Source: Ecytonucleospora hepatopenaei
Taxonomy: Eukaryota; Microsporidia; Enterocytozoonidae
DNA length: 64,000 nucleotides
Direction of reading: 5' to 3'
Assembly: GCA_026692725.1 (NCBI GenBank)
Contig: JAPMUG010000001.1
Location: 62,001-126,000 of the forward strand
Part shown: positions 1-9,634 of the stretch, piece after piece
How positions within the stretch are numbered: position 1 is the first letter of the stretch
How the letters are laid out: each line of letters begins with the position of its first letter
Position numbers and translations under genes: made by a program
Notes under the pieces: generated by a model
The model's database searches: none
Seen by the model: the letters and a program-made list of their open reading frames with translations, nothing else
Told to the model about the DNA's origin: nothing

Positions 1-539
1 TGTATGATGCTTTTAACAGAAAAACACAATGTGCTACAATACAGTTGGACTTTCAGTTACCTCAAAGGTTTAAACTTCGATTTAAAAATGAGTTGGGTGA
101 GTTTGAAACACCTGTGATGATTCATAGGGCAATTTTAGGATCAGTTGAGAGATTTATTGCAATTCTGATTGAATCATATGGTAAAAATTTGCCATTTTGG
201 TTGCATCCAAGGCAAATTGGAATTTGTTTGGTTGCAACAACAGAAACTGTCACTAATTACGTTGATAAACTTTGTTTGGATATAAATCAAGCATTTGAAA
301 GCAGTTGTAATGATGTTAAAATAAGAATTTATGATGACTGTAAAGATACTTTTAACAAAAAAGTAAGGAAAGCTGCAACTGATGGGAATAAAATTGTCCT
401 TATTGTAGGAGAAAAAGAAGCAGAAAACAATGAAGTAAATGTTAAAAAGAATGACAGATCTTTTAATATTTCTAAGGATATTTTAATTAAAAAGATTAAA
501 ACTGCAATTGAAACAAAGGAAGAGGTTAAATTTGATTAA
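1..539 (+). CDS. Threonyl-tRNA synthetase, C-terminal part (5' end outside window)
   Basis: The reading frame is open from the window edge (first full codon at 3) to TAA at 537-539, so the start lies upstream of the window. The visible protein begins with the end of the class II catalytic core: a CATIQLDFQLP stretch and then HRAILGSVERFIAILIE, which is the motif 3 region of ThrRS. The typical HGAP-like anticodon-binding domain follows (FWLHPRQIGICLVAT). ThrRS charges tRNA-Thr in the cytosol. The family assignment is strong from these motifs. The ATG-less in-frame TTG at 45 is not a start. Confidence 0.93.
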   Translation, partial: YDAFNRKTQCATIQLDFQLPQRFKLRFKNELGEFETPVMIHRAILGSVERFIAILIESYGKNLPFWLHPRQIGICLVATTETVTNYVDKLCLDINQAFESSCNDVKIRIYDDCKDTFNKKVRKAATDGNKIVLIVGEKEAENNEVNVKKNDRSFNISKDILIKKIKTAIETKEEVKFD

Positions 540-641
540 TCTATAATAATTATAAATAAGTTATTAAAATTTAATTATATATTAACGATATGTTATTTAT
601 TTGATTTTTAAATTTTATGTTAAAATTGATGTAAATAGTTT

Positions 642-1724
642 TTATAATAAAAAATCATATATGTCTCTTCTATATGCTTTACGAACTTCTTCACATTTTT
701 CGTTACACTTTTCGCTTTTACATATACACACTGGTATTTTATCATCTGGTCTGTTTGTTGAAAGTTCATATTGTATTATAGAATGTTGAAGTGAAACAAA
801 AGTAAATTTAGAGAAAATCTTTTTTAATGCGTCTTTTACAGCATTTTCGTTGCACAATTTTAAAACGTTTATATCATTTTTTTGAAAATTTTCTGAATTT
901 TTATTGTCCTCATCATCTGTACTTTTAAAGGATTTTAGCTCTGAAATTAAATAATTTCTAGAAATAATTTTGCGCAAAACATTGCTGTTATCCCGAACAT
1001 ATTTACTGTTTTTTAATACATAAAAACCATTTTCACTCAAAAATCCTTTTTTAGAAAGATCAGAGTGGGATTTAAAAATCTTATTGTATGCCTTGATATT
1101 GTCGAACTTGTCGAAAAATCCTTCTGGTTTTTTATAAAATTCTATTTTATTGTAAAAATCAAAAAATCTGTCTTCTCTCTTATAGATTAAAACATCTTTT
1201 ATTGTTAAACTGTTAAGCCTTTTATTTTTTGATTTTTTAAACTTTTTTATTTTATTAGAGTCGGTATTACTTTCAAATTTCTCTTTTACATTGTTCAAAT
1301 AATAATTATATAGATCAAAAGTAATAGGTACATATCTGTAAATTTGGTCGATATAAAAATCCAGTTGTTTTGTATGTTCCTTTTCAATTTTTCTAGATTT
1401 TTCTTTATTTTCTTCAAAAACTGAAGTTTCAAATGTACTGTTTTCTTTATTTTTAACATAAATTTTATTGTTTTCAAATGGCATTCTACTTGAAACGTTC
1501 TTAGTGTTAATGTCATAGTTTGATTTAAACATATTTTTGTCTTGTTTGTCTTTATTTTCTTTTTTATCCTTTTCAGCTTTATTTAAATAGCTTTGTATCT
1601 GAAGCAAAGCTTCTTTTTTCTCCTCTGTTGTTAACGTTTTCTCTTTTTCTAAAAAATCAACCTCAATAACGTTTTTGGCACATAACTTTAAAAACGATAA
1701 TAAAAAACTACTTAAATAAATCAT
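642..1724 (-). CDS. Unrecognised secreted protein, 360 aa
   Basis: A long uninterrupted frame with an N-terminal hydrophobic leader (MIYLSSFLLSFLKLCA) consistent with a signal peptide. A strongly charged, Lys/Glu/Asn-rich region follows at about residues 25-120 and is probably disordered or coiled. The C-terminus has a small Cys cluster (CICKSEKCNEKCEE, near 335-348). I recognise no known domain. It lies tail-to-tail with the ThrRS gene and upstream of the P5 ATPase on the same strand. The ATG at 1724 is the first in frame; no CCC motif is seen next to it. Most likely a lineage-specific exported protein (inference). Confidence 0.7.
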   Translation of the reverse strand: MIYLSSFLLSFLKLCAKNVIEVDFLEKEKTLTTEEKKEALLQIQSYLNKAEKDKKENKDKQDKNMFKSNYDINTKNVSSRMPFENNKIYVKNKENSTFETSVFEENKEKSRKIEKEHTKQLDFYIDQIYRYVPITFDLYNYYLNNVKEKFESNTDSNKIKKFKKSKNKRLNSLTIKDVLIYKREDRFFDFYNKIEFYKKPEGFFDKFDNIKAYNKIFKSHSDLSKKGFLSENGFYVLKNSKYVRDNSNVLRKIISRNYLISELKSFKSTDDEDNKNSENFQKNDINVLKLCNENAVKDALKKIFSKFTFVSLQHSIIQYELSTNRPDDKIPVCICKSEKCNEKCEEVRKAYRRDIYDFLL

Positions 1725-1780
1725 GTAAATTATTTACATTAAATAAATAATTAAACAAAATGAAACAAAAACATTTATTC

Positions 1781-4700
1781 TTACTCAACCTCAATATTTG
1801 TAACAAACACATTAAAAACATTAATTATAAATCCCACCACACAAAGATCTATGAATAAAACAATACCCTCAAACTTTGTTATTTCCATAAAATCCATATG
1901 AGAGTATATTAAACCAAACTCACATATATTATCAACTAATAAAAACACCAAAAATACAAATATTACGCCGATCACTGATAAAAACTTATAGTTCTTATAC
2001 CACTTTTCATTAAATTCTCTATAATTTGCAAAATAACACACTTTGTTCAAAAGCGCAAACATTGTCACGTAAAACAATATTGTTGCTTGGTTGCTTTCCT
2101 CAATCATTTTATTAGTAGTTCTATCCTTCGGATCCAAAACCTGCAGTGGCTTAATTAAAAAAGTAGTGTTTACCAAAAATACTGCAAATATCGCCAATAA
2201 TTCTATGCATAATAATGTACAGTGTTTAAATACATTTATTTTTACTTTATTTTTGCTAATATAATTTTTTGCTTCTGCACATTTTTCATTTGTTTTTTTA
2301 AGCAATGTATCCTTTGTTTTATTCATTTTATTTTTAAAAAATTGTTTAGAACAAGAGCTATTAAAAAGCAGCAAAATATTTCCTAATGCATAACAACAAA
2401 TCATATCGACGATAAGAGACTGTCCATCCGAAGGAAAATTATGCTTAATTAAGGTAGAAATCATAACCAATCCACTAATAATCTGACTATAAAAAATATA
2501 TTTAAACTGGGACATATTTTTACTAAGCGCAGACTTTCCTTCGTTAATCAAATGACAGACAGAAGATAACTCTTTTGTGGTAAAAGAACTAACTAAATTG
2601 TTTTTGCCATCTGATAGAAGTACTCCAACTGTTGCTGCACATAATGCTCCTGCATCATTTGCTCCATCTCCACAAAAAATTACTTTTTTAGTTTTATTCT
2701 TTTTATCTTTTTCTTTTAAAATATTCTCAACCAAGTTTTTCTTCTCAGATGGTGAAAATCGTGCAAAAATCGTCCCTTTTTTCATAATCAAATTGCGATA
2801 CTCTTCTACCTTCATTAATTCATTATACTCTCTGGATTCTATTGCAATCACATAATCTATTTCTGTACAATCATCATACTCTGAATATAATTCTAATTTG
2901 TTTTTGTCAAATATATATTCTTCTTCAGCTACACAGCCCCATTCAAAATCAAAATTATTTTCCAGGTTAAAAAAAGACCCAGGGCGATCGTTATTTTCCA
3001 CAAAATCGTTCATGTGAGCCAAATCATTTTTAGGTGATTTTTTTCTTTCGATTTTTTCTTTTTCATTAAAAACAGGAAAAAGAATGGGAACTTCTCTGTA
3101 AATCATTTTGCTGTCTTTTGCAACAGAAATAGCTGTTAATAGACTATCTCCTGTACACATTTTTACTTCTAAATTTGCTTCCTTTAGCGCAGATATTACA
3201 TCTTTTGTTTCCTTTTTCAAATTATTTGCAAACACCAAAAATGATATAAAATTTAAACCTGCTTCTATTTCTTCCCTTTTCAACCCTTCTAAATATTCTC
3301 TTATTTTATCCTCCTCCATTTCTAATACATCTTTTTTATTTTCTATCACTTCAATTTCTTTATATGCAAGTGCTATTGTTCTATATCCCGTAATGTTATG
3401 CTTTTTGTATGTTTCCTCGTATTCTTCTGGAACATTGTTTAAACTCTCTTGTAGAATTTCTGGCGCACCTTTGCAAAACACAAAATATCTTGCTTTACTC
3501 CCTGAACATGCAGGATTTGTTATTTTTGAAATCACTGACATACGCTTTTCCTTACTGTTAAAATCAAATATTTTTATTATTTCCATCTTAGGTTTTATTG
3601 TTTCCCCTCTTTGGCAAAATTGATTGCTTTGATGTGCATTTAAAATGCTCTCGTTGAAATACAACGTATACTCATCATCACTCAACAAATCTTTTTTTCC
3701 CTTATATTCTTTTATCTGACAAAATCCTACAGGTTCGCTATTTTCTCCTAACATTTCATTTTCATTTTCTTGCTCGTTAAACACAATGTACTTTTTGTTG
3801 TCTTCTGTTTTTATTTTACTGTTACTAAATATAAACATTTTCATGTCCAAAACATCCCCCGAATATTCTCCATTCAGCTGTATGACATGGTGGCAACAAG
3901 CCATTCCGATCCTTAAAATTATAAAATTCATCTCTGTTTTGCTCTCAGCCTCTTTAGATACTTTTCTAAGTAATGTCACAGAATCATAAATTGAACCAGT
4001 TATATAATCCAAACATTTTACTTCTAAACCAATTTCAGTTAGTGTTCCTGTTTTATCAAAAACTACCGTATCCGTATGTCCTGCAATCAATACTCTCTCC
4101 TTATCATTTGTTAGAATTCCATATGTTTTAAGTGAAGATACTGCTTTTAAAATCCCAAATTCTGCACAAACAATCAATGTAGGTGAAAAAACAGTTGCAA
4201 AAATGTCAAATCCATACATAAAACTTTCAAAAAAAGACATATAAGAATTTAAATAGCCTATGACACACAAGCTAATGCAAAATGTTATGGTCATTAAATA
4301 CAATGCAATATAAAAAGTATCATTGTTAAACTTATCTTCAACTTTATTTCTAATGACCATATTCTTTATTAGTTGTCCTTTCTTAGTACGTCTCCCTGTA
4401 TTTACTATTCGTGCAACTGCATAATCATATATTTTAACAGAATATTCTAATGTTTTTTTGTTTAGGTTCAATTCTTTGTTTTCTTTTCGCAAAAGGTTTT
4501 TAACCTTCACAAGCTTGCTCAATCTTTTGTTAGAACCTGTTGCACTGCTAGTTATACTGTTCTTTATGCTTACTTCCTGGTCTTTTGATGAAAATCCATT
4601 GTTACTTTTCAATACTTCTGTTCCTGCATATATTTCATCTCCCACTCCCTTGCACACTGGTACACATTCCCCTGTCAAAAAAGATTCATCTACCACAACA

Positions 4701-5647
4701 TCCCCCTCCACTATTTCTGCATCACACCTAAATATATCTGTAGGTGTTACCAATATCAAATCACCTGGATATACATATTTGAAATTCACCTCTTCAAACA
4801 TAACATTTGTGTTTTTAAATATAGATTGTTTTGAATCATTAAAAAATATGTTTTCGCAATTTTTTATTTTTATTATTTTGCACTTTTCTTCTTCTACCTT
4901 TAAATCCCTAAGTCGCTGGTTTTCATTTATGTCTTCTACCACATTCTTTACAAATAAATAAAGATATATACAAAATACAATGACAAAATACTTGTAATAT
5001 TTGATTAACAGCCAAATTGTTGCTGTTAAAATTTCCCAAAAAAATGTTAGTTCAAAGAAATTTTTACATAAAATATCCTTTAAATTTAAAATTTTCTGAT
5101 CAACAGAATTGCTACCAAATAAGATTGTTTTTTCAAAAAGTGTGAGCTCATTGTTTAAATTTATTGTTTTTTTGCATGTATTTTTTCTAGTTTGATTTTT
5201 TATTTTATCGAATAAATTTAAATGCTGAAAATTAGGTATGACAAACATCATTTTTTCCATGTTTAGTAAAAATCTTCCATAGGGAGTTGACAGAACTCTT
5301 ACAATATTATTGTCTAAAAATATTTTTAAAACACCGTCTTTTAAAACTAAAAGATCCGTTGGTGATATAATAATTTTTTCAACTGGATATAGTTTCTTTG
5401 TATTATACTGATCTATGATAATGATGTCTGTAGCATTTAAATGATTACTATTATAATATCTTGTAAATAAATCTATTTTAGAAAAAAGTTTGCAAAATAC
5501 ATAAAACGTACAAAATGTTATAATATTTAACAATATTTCTAAAAAAATATTGATTCTTTTTACTGGTACTAGCACAATAGCCGTTTCTTCTTCTATATGT
5601 TCTTTTTTATAGTTTCTTTTAAAATTATTTAACAAAATGCTACCCAT
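1781..5647 (-). CDS. P5-type (P5B-like) cation/polyamine-transporting ATPase
   Basis: A 1288-aa P-type ATPase. Visible landmarks are an actuator loop with DESFLTGEC (TGEC at 325-328 in place of the usual TGES), the phosphorylation site FDKTGTLTE (Asp531) and the hinge motif CGDGANDAGAL. Hydrophobic segments cluster near the N-terminus, before Asp531 and at the C-terminus. The sequence before DKTGT (GILTNDKERVLIAGHTDTVVFDKTG) follows the P5B pattern of ATP13A2/Ypk9, including a divergent M4 (FSPTLIVC where P5B enzymes usually have PPALP). P5B pumps act in endolysosomal membranes and export polyamines. P5A is the alternative. The ATPase call is firm; the subclass is inferred. Catalytic Asp and hinge residues are intact. 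Confidence 0.88.
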   Translation of the reverse strand: MGSILLNNFKRNYKKEHIEEETAIVLVPVKRINIFLEILLNIITFCTFYVFCKLFSKIDLFTRYYNSNHLNATDIIIIDQYNTKKLYPVEKIIISPTDLLVLKDGVLKIFLDNNIVRVLSTPYGRFLLNMEKMMFVIPNFQHLNLFDKIKNQTRKNTCKKTINLNNELTLFEKTILFGSNSVDQKILNLKDILCKNFFELTFFWEILTATIWLLIKYYKYFVIVFCIYLYLFVKNVVEDINENQRLRDLKVEEEKCKIIKIKNCENIFFNDSKQSIFKNTNVMFEEVNFKYVYPGDLILVTPTDIFRCDAEIVEGDVVVDESFLTGECVPVCKGVGDEIYAGTEVLKSNNGFSSKDQEVSIKNSITSSATGSNKRLSKLVKVKNLLRKENKELNLNKKTLEYSVKIYDYAVARIVNTGRRTKKGQLIKNMVIRNKVEDKFNNDTFYIALYLMTITFCISLCVIGYLNSYMSFFESFMYGFDIFATVFSPTLIVCAEFGILKAVSSLKTYGILTNDKERVLIAGHTDTVVFDKTGTLTEIGLEVKCLDYITGSIYDSVTLLRKVSKEAESKTEMNFIILRIGMACCHHVIQLNGEYSGDVLDMKMFIFSNSKIKTEDNKKYIVFNEQENENEMLGENSEPVGFCQIKEYKGKKDLLSDDEYTLYFNESILNAHQSNQFCQRGETIKPKMEIIKIFDFNSKEKRMSVISKITNPACSGSKARYFVFCKGAPEILQESLNNVPEEYEETYKKHNITGYRTIALAYKEIEVIENKKDVLEMEEDKIREYLEGLKREEIEAGLNFISFLVFANNLKKETKDVISALKEANLEVKMCTGDSLLTAISVAKDSKMIYREVPILFPVFNEKEKIERKKSPKNDLAHMNDFVENNDRPGSFFNLENNFDFEWGCVAEEEYIFDKNKLELYSEYDDCTEIDYVIAIESREYNELMKVEEYRNLIMKKGTIFARFSPSEKKNLVENILKEKDKKNKTKKVIFCGDGANDAGALCAATVGVLLSDGKNNLVSSFTTKELSSVCHLINEGKSALSKNMSQFKYIFYSQIISGLVMISTLIKHNFPSDGQSLIVDMICCYALGNILLLFNSSCSKQFFKNKMNKTKDTLLKKTNEKCAEAKNYISKNKVKINVFKHCTLLCIELLAIFAVFLVNTTFLIKPLQVLDPKDRTTNKMIEESNQATILFYVTMFALLNKVCYFANYREFNEKWYKNYKFLSVIGVIFVFLVFLLVDNICEFGLIYSHMDFMEITKFEGIVLFIDLCVVGFIINVFNVFVTNIEVE

Positions 5648-5921
5648 CTTTCTTCATAAATTATGTTTAAAGTTTTAAAATTATCGATAATGAATTAATT
5701 ATTGTCCAAATCAAAAATTATTATCTGTAAATGAATATTTTAAAACTTTTAAGGGTAAATAATCCCCTTTAAATTTTTTTTAGTAAAACCTCATGATTTT
5801 TAGATTTATAGTAAAATTTTATATTATAAAGAAATTTTAATTATAATCAGTTAGTTTAACTGAAACATGTTTGAATTTGTTTGTTTTATAAACGTTTTAC
5901 AAATAATAAACAAGCATACAT

Positions 5922-8837
5922 ATGAATTTGTTATTAGATGTATTTTGCTTTTTTATATTAAAAAGATTGTTTAAACAATTTAGACAAGATTTTTTTATAA
6001 AAGCCGATGATTTTAATAAAGGAAATCTATTGGATGTTCAAAAAAGTAAATTAAATCAGACTGAAAATGATAAAAAAAGACTTAACAAAACATTTTTAAT
6101 CAATTTAAATGAAATAGATTCTTCTAAATCGCTTTTAGCCCAGATTTATGATAAAGCATCAAATCTTGGATTTAAATTTGACAAAAAATCACTAGCTACA
6201 CCAACAGCACAACAAGAGGATAAAAGTAGTGCGCCAAAATCAGCTGAAAAAAAAGATAGTAAACCACAACAGAAACAACAGGATAAACAGAAACAGCAAC
6301 AAGATAAACAAAAGCAACAAGAAAAAGATAAACAGAAACAGCAAGACAAACAAAAGCAACAAGAAAAAGATAAACAGAAACAACAGGATAAACAGAAACA
6401 GCAACAAGATAAACAAAAGCAACAAGAAAAAGATAAACAGAAACAGCAAGACAAACAAAAGCAACAAGAAAAAGATAAACAGAAACAACAAGACAAACAA
6501 AAGCAACAAGAAAAAGATAAACAGAAACAACAAGAAAAGGAAAAGGAAAAAGAAAAATCTAAGTCAACAGCTAAGAAAGATGACAAGCCTAAATCAACAG
6601 CTAAGAAGGATAATAAACCTAAATCAACGGCTAAGAAGGATAATAAACCTAAATCAACGGCTAAGAAAGATGACAAGCCTAAATCAACAGCTAAGAAAAA
6701 TGACAAGCCTAAGTCAACAGATAAGAAAGATGAAAACAAATCTGTAACTAAACCACAAAAAACTGATGACAAGAAAGACTCAAATAAAAATAATACTGAC
6801 AAAAATAACAAAGAAAAGAAAGATGCAGACAAAGAGCCTGAAAAATCAACAGGGACTGCAGGTGCAATAGCAGCAGGAGCAGGAGGAGTTGCAGCAGGAG
6901 CAGCAATGGCTGGACAAGGTAAATCAACAGAACAAAAGAATAAAAATGAATCTTCTGCTGGATCAAACGAACAAAAATCAGCTGGTAATAAAACTCAAAA
7001 TTCGGCCAGTGAAAAACAGCCAAAATCAGCAAGCCAAGAAAATGCTAAAAAATCAGCGCAATCCTCAGGCATGCAAAGCATTTCATCAGGTGTTGCTTCT
7101 GCTAATAAAAGCAGTGAAAATTTTTCCCAGTCAATAAGTCAAACAACACCAAATTCGATTCAAAGCTCAGTTCAAAGTTCAGTTGCAAATCTTTCAAGTG
7201 CAAGCATGTCACTGCCAATTAGTTCTAGCGTACCAGCACAATCTTCTTCTGCTATGCCAATTTCAAGCGGTGCACCTTCTCCTGTTTCAAGTAGTGGCAT
7301 GCCACAGTCTTTAAGTTCCCAAATGAGTTCAGTTGCAAGCGCAAGTGCACCAATGAGTCAGTCTATTGCAGTTCAATCTTCTGCTCTTTCAGCAATTATA
7401 AACCACGAATCGGTAAAGAATGCATTAAAGGTAGATTCAACCAAGGTAAATGCAATTTTAAATGAGTGTAAAGATTGTGCAAAAGTTACAGATGTTCTTG
7501 TATATAAGGATGGTGATGTATATAGAGACTACACAGGTGCAATTGAATTTGCAAATATAAACGGACAAATTGTTGATAAGTCGGGCGTGTTTCAAGGAAA
7601 AGACTGCGGCTGCTCAAAGGGAGAAATTCCGGATAAAGGAAAGTTAACATCAACAGGGTTAATACAGGACAATTCGGTAGATGAAGGAACGTGTCAAAAA
7701 CAGAAAAACTTGATAGATCAAGTAGCATCACAGGGAGGATCAATAAGTTCGATGAGTGCGTCAAATCAGGCAAGCGTTTCCGCAGGATCTTCGAACGGCG
7801 CTATTGCAGGATCTTCTTCCGGTGCAACAGTAAACAGCGTGGCCAGTACAGCAGGAACATCTCCGGTTAGTAGCGCAGGAAGTAACAGTGGTTCTACTTC
7901 TAATGCTTCTTCAAACGCCAATTCTAATGCTAATGCTAACAGTAATGCTAATAGTAACAGTAATGCATCTTCTAATTCTAGTGCTAATGCTAATAGTAAT
8001 GCTAATGCAAATTCCAACAGTAATGCAGGTGCTCCTTCTAGTGCTTCTTCTTTACCTACACAATCTGTTATTTCTACACCTATCAAACCTTCAAATGATA
8101 AAGAACAGTCCTTTCCTTTTGAACCTCAACAAAATACTCCAATACAATTTAAGTCTATTAAATTAAAATATGACTTAAAATGCAATAATGATCAGGAAAA
8201 GGTTAAGAAATTAGATTGCGAGGGAAATGGATATAATCCATGCAGTTCAGGTGACGATAAAAAAGAATTTGAAGAAGAAAAAAATCAGATTTCAAAATTG
8301 CCTTGTAACGAAGAAGTAAAAAGTGAATCTGCTGCACCACAAGTTGCAGTAAGTACCATCGTAAAGCATGAGACTGTCACCCAAAAAGTTAGTGTGCCTA
8401 CAACAATAACAGACATTCAGCATAAAACAAAAACAATATGCAATACCAAAACTGAGGTTAAGTTTAGTACGCTGGTACAAGAAAAAATAAATACTGTTGT
8501 TCAAGAAAAGACCATATGTAACACCAAAACACAGATTTTAACACAAACTGTAACTACAGGTTCCGAGGAAAAGAAAAACACTTGTGACGAGGAAAAGAAG
8601 GAAACTTGCCCTAAAAAGGATGATTGTAAAGAAAAGAAAAAAGAAAGCAATAATTCTGATAGTGATAGTGAAGATACCAAGTATGTTACTGTTAACAAAA
8701 CAGTGATTGTTGAAACAACAGAAGATGATGATGAAGGAATTGAATGCAAACCTGATTGTCAGTGCGATTCAGAAAATAATTGTCAAAATCCATGTGAGCA
8801 ATTAAAGTGTGAAATTGTTAAAAAAAGGAACGTTTAA
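5922..8837 (+). CDS. Repeat-rich secreted protein, 971 aa (spore wall or polar tube candidate)
   Basis: Unrecognised by family. The N-terminus has a short hydrophobic stretch (MNLLLDVFCFFIL). After a charged linker come K/Q repeats built on QDKQKQQ and EKDKQKQQ (about 116-210), then six 10-residue KSTAKKDDKP-type units (214-273). An Ala/Gly-rich stretch with a TGAIAAGAGG-like hydrophobic patch is followed by Ser-rich and then Ser/Asn/Ala-rich (SNANSNANAN) regions. The C-terminal 200 residues contain about 20 Cys and repeated VTQ/TVVQEKTICNTKT-like segments, and end in a Cys-rich tail. Lys-rich repeats, Ser-rich low complexity and a Cys-rich end resemble microsporidian spore wall or polar tube proteins in character only; no homology is claimed. 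Confidence 0.8.
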   Translation: MNLLLDVFCFFILKRLFKQFRQDFFIKADDFNKGNLLDVQKSKLNQTENDKKRLNKTFLINLNEIDSSKSLLAQIYDKASNLGFKFDKKSLATPTAQQEDKSSAPKSAEKKDSKPQQKQQDKQKQQQDKQKQQEKDKQKQQDKQKQQEKDKQKQQDKQKQQQDKQKQQEKDKQKQQDKQKQQEKDKQKQQDKQKQQEKDKQKQQEKEKEKEKSKSTAKKDDKPKSTAKKDNKPKSTAKKDNKPKSTAKKDDKPKSTAKKNDKPKSTDKKDENKSVTKPQKTDDKKDSNKNNTDKNNKEKKDADKEPEKSTGTAGAIAAGAGGVAAGAAMAGQGKSTEQKNKNESSAGSNEQKSAGNKTQNSASEKQPKSASQENAKKSAQSSGMQSISSGVASANKSSENFSQSISQTTPNSIQSSVQSSVANLSSASMSLPISSSVPAQSSSAMPISSGAPSPVSSSGMPQSLSSQMSSVASASAPMSQSIAVQSSALSAIINHESVKNALKVDSTKVNAILNECKDCAKVTDVLVYKDGDVYRDYTGAIEFANINGQIVDKSGVFQGKDCGCSKGEIPDKGKLTSTGLIQDNSVDEGTCQKQKNLIDQVASQGGSISSMSASNQASVSAGSSNGAIAGSSSGATVNSVASTAGTSPVSSAGSNSGSTSNASSNANSNANANSNANSNSNASSNSSANANSNANANSNSNAGAPSSASSLPTQSVISTPIKPSNDKEQSFPFEPQQNTPIQFKSIKLKYDLKCNNDQEKVKKLDCEGNGYNPCSSGDDKKEFEEEKNQISKLPCNEEVKSESAAPQVAVSTIVKHETVTQKVSVPTTITDIQHKTKTICNTKTEVKFSTLVQEKINTVVQEKTICNTKTQILTQTVTTGSEEKKNTCDEEKKETCPKKDDCKEKKKESNNSDSDSEDTKYVTVNKTVIVETTEDDDEGIECKPDCQCDSENNCQNPCEQLKCEIVKKRNV
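6267..6557 (+). repeat. Imperfect tandem repeat encoding K/Q-rich units
   Basis: Repeats of about 18-33 bp built on AAACAGCAAGACAAACAAAAG-like words, in frame inside the 971-aa gene. They encode alternating QDKQKQQ and EKDKQKQQ units. All reading frames stay open across it, which explains several shadow frames on both strands. Confidence 0.9.
6561..6740 (+). repeat. Six 30-bp tandem repeats (KSTAKKDDKP units)
   Basis: Six consecutive 30-bp units beginning AA(G/A)TCAAC(A/G)GCTAAGAA encode KSTAKKDDKP with D/N swaps; the last unit is degenerate. The repeat keeps frame within the 971-aa protein gene. Confidence 0.92.
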
Positions 8838-9102
8838 TTTAAATATTTTAAATAAATTTTAAAAATATTTTTGTAGGATATATAAACTTTTTAAATATAA
8901 ATACATAAAAACAAGTATATAGTTTAGTTTAAAAATAAAAATTAATAATGTTTGACTATTATATTAATAAATTGGTATTTATTGTAATTTATAGTTTAAA
9001 AATATTGTTTTTTGCAAGTAAGGGTAAATTTAATTTTTTTATTTTAAAAATACAAAAATACTTTGAAATAAAATATAAGTTATTAAATACCCTAAATAGA
9101 AT

Positions 9103-9585
9103 ATGTTAAAATATTTTAAACATTTGATTGCTGCCTTTTTACTTATTTATTTACATGTTTTTTTATTTAAATACAACACTATAGCTCTAAAACAGCTGTC
9201 TGTCGATGTTTTTGGTTATAAAATGAGCAAACAAATAACCTTTTTTGTTTGTGAAAAATGCATAAAATTATGCGAAAATGAAACATTTGACTCTTTTGAA
9301 TTATGTTTTTATATGATGAAATATGTAAACATTTTCAATGTCATGTTAATAAAGGATTCGTTTAATTTATTTCGCAATAAAATGTATAATGATGTTAAAA
9401 AAAGATACGATACCATACATTTGGAAATAGATCAAGTAATTATTGTTGTAATTTTGTTTTGTTTTTTACTTCATATTTATGCTAATATTGCTATATTTTA
9501 TGTTTATTTTGCTGGAATTCATTATATAAATTTACTAGTATATAGAATATTGTTTGTAAATTATGATCATGTTAAAATAACATAA
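9103..9585 (+). CDS. Small membrane protein, 160 aa, unrecognised
   Basis: The ATG at 9103 follows a CCC motif (TACCCTAAATAGAATATG), which supports the start. The N-terminus is strongly hydrophobic (HLIAAFLLIYLHVFLF), and a second hydrophobic block covers about residues 108-148 (VIIVVILFCFLLHIYANIAIFYVYFAG). This suggests two or three membrane segments around a loop with several Cys (CEKCIKLCEN). No family is recognised. It lies among other lineage-specific leader-bearing proteins. Confidence 0.6.
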   Translation: MLKYFKHLIAAFLLIYLHVFLFKYNTIALKQLSVDVFGYKMSKQITFFVCEKCIKLCENETFDSFELCFYMMKYVNIFNVMLIKDSFNLFRNKMYNDVKKRYDTIHLEIDQVIIVVILFCFLLHIYANIAIFYVYFAGIHYINLLVYRILFVNYDHVKIT

Positions 9586-9634
9586 AACAAATTACTTTAA
9601 AACATTTTAAAACATTTTGTTTATTATATACATT

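Noticed and set aside
601..789. Short plus-strand frame of 62 aa
   Set aside because: It starts with TTG, overlaps the 3' end of the minus-strand secreted protein gene and has no promoter motif.
3108..3623. Plus-strand frames of 90-170 aa opposite the P5 ATPase
   Set aside because: They lie entirely inside a clear conserved gene and show no motif or promoter.
6146..6832. Long Ser/Phe/Cys-rich frame on the minus strand
   Set aside because: It is the antisense reading of the K/Q and KSTAKK repeats of the 971-aa gene, low complexity and without a start context.
5922..8837. Naming the 971-aa protein PTP2
   Set aside because: It is Lys-rich and secreted, but length, repeats and Cys layout give no firm link to polar tube protein 2, and no PTP1 neighbour is recognisable.
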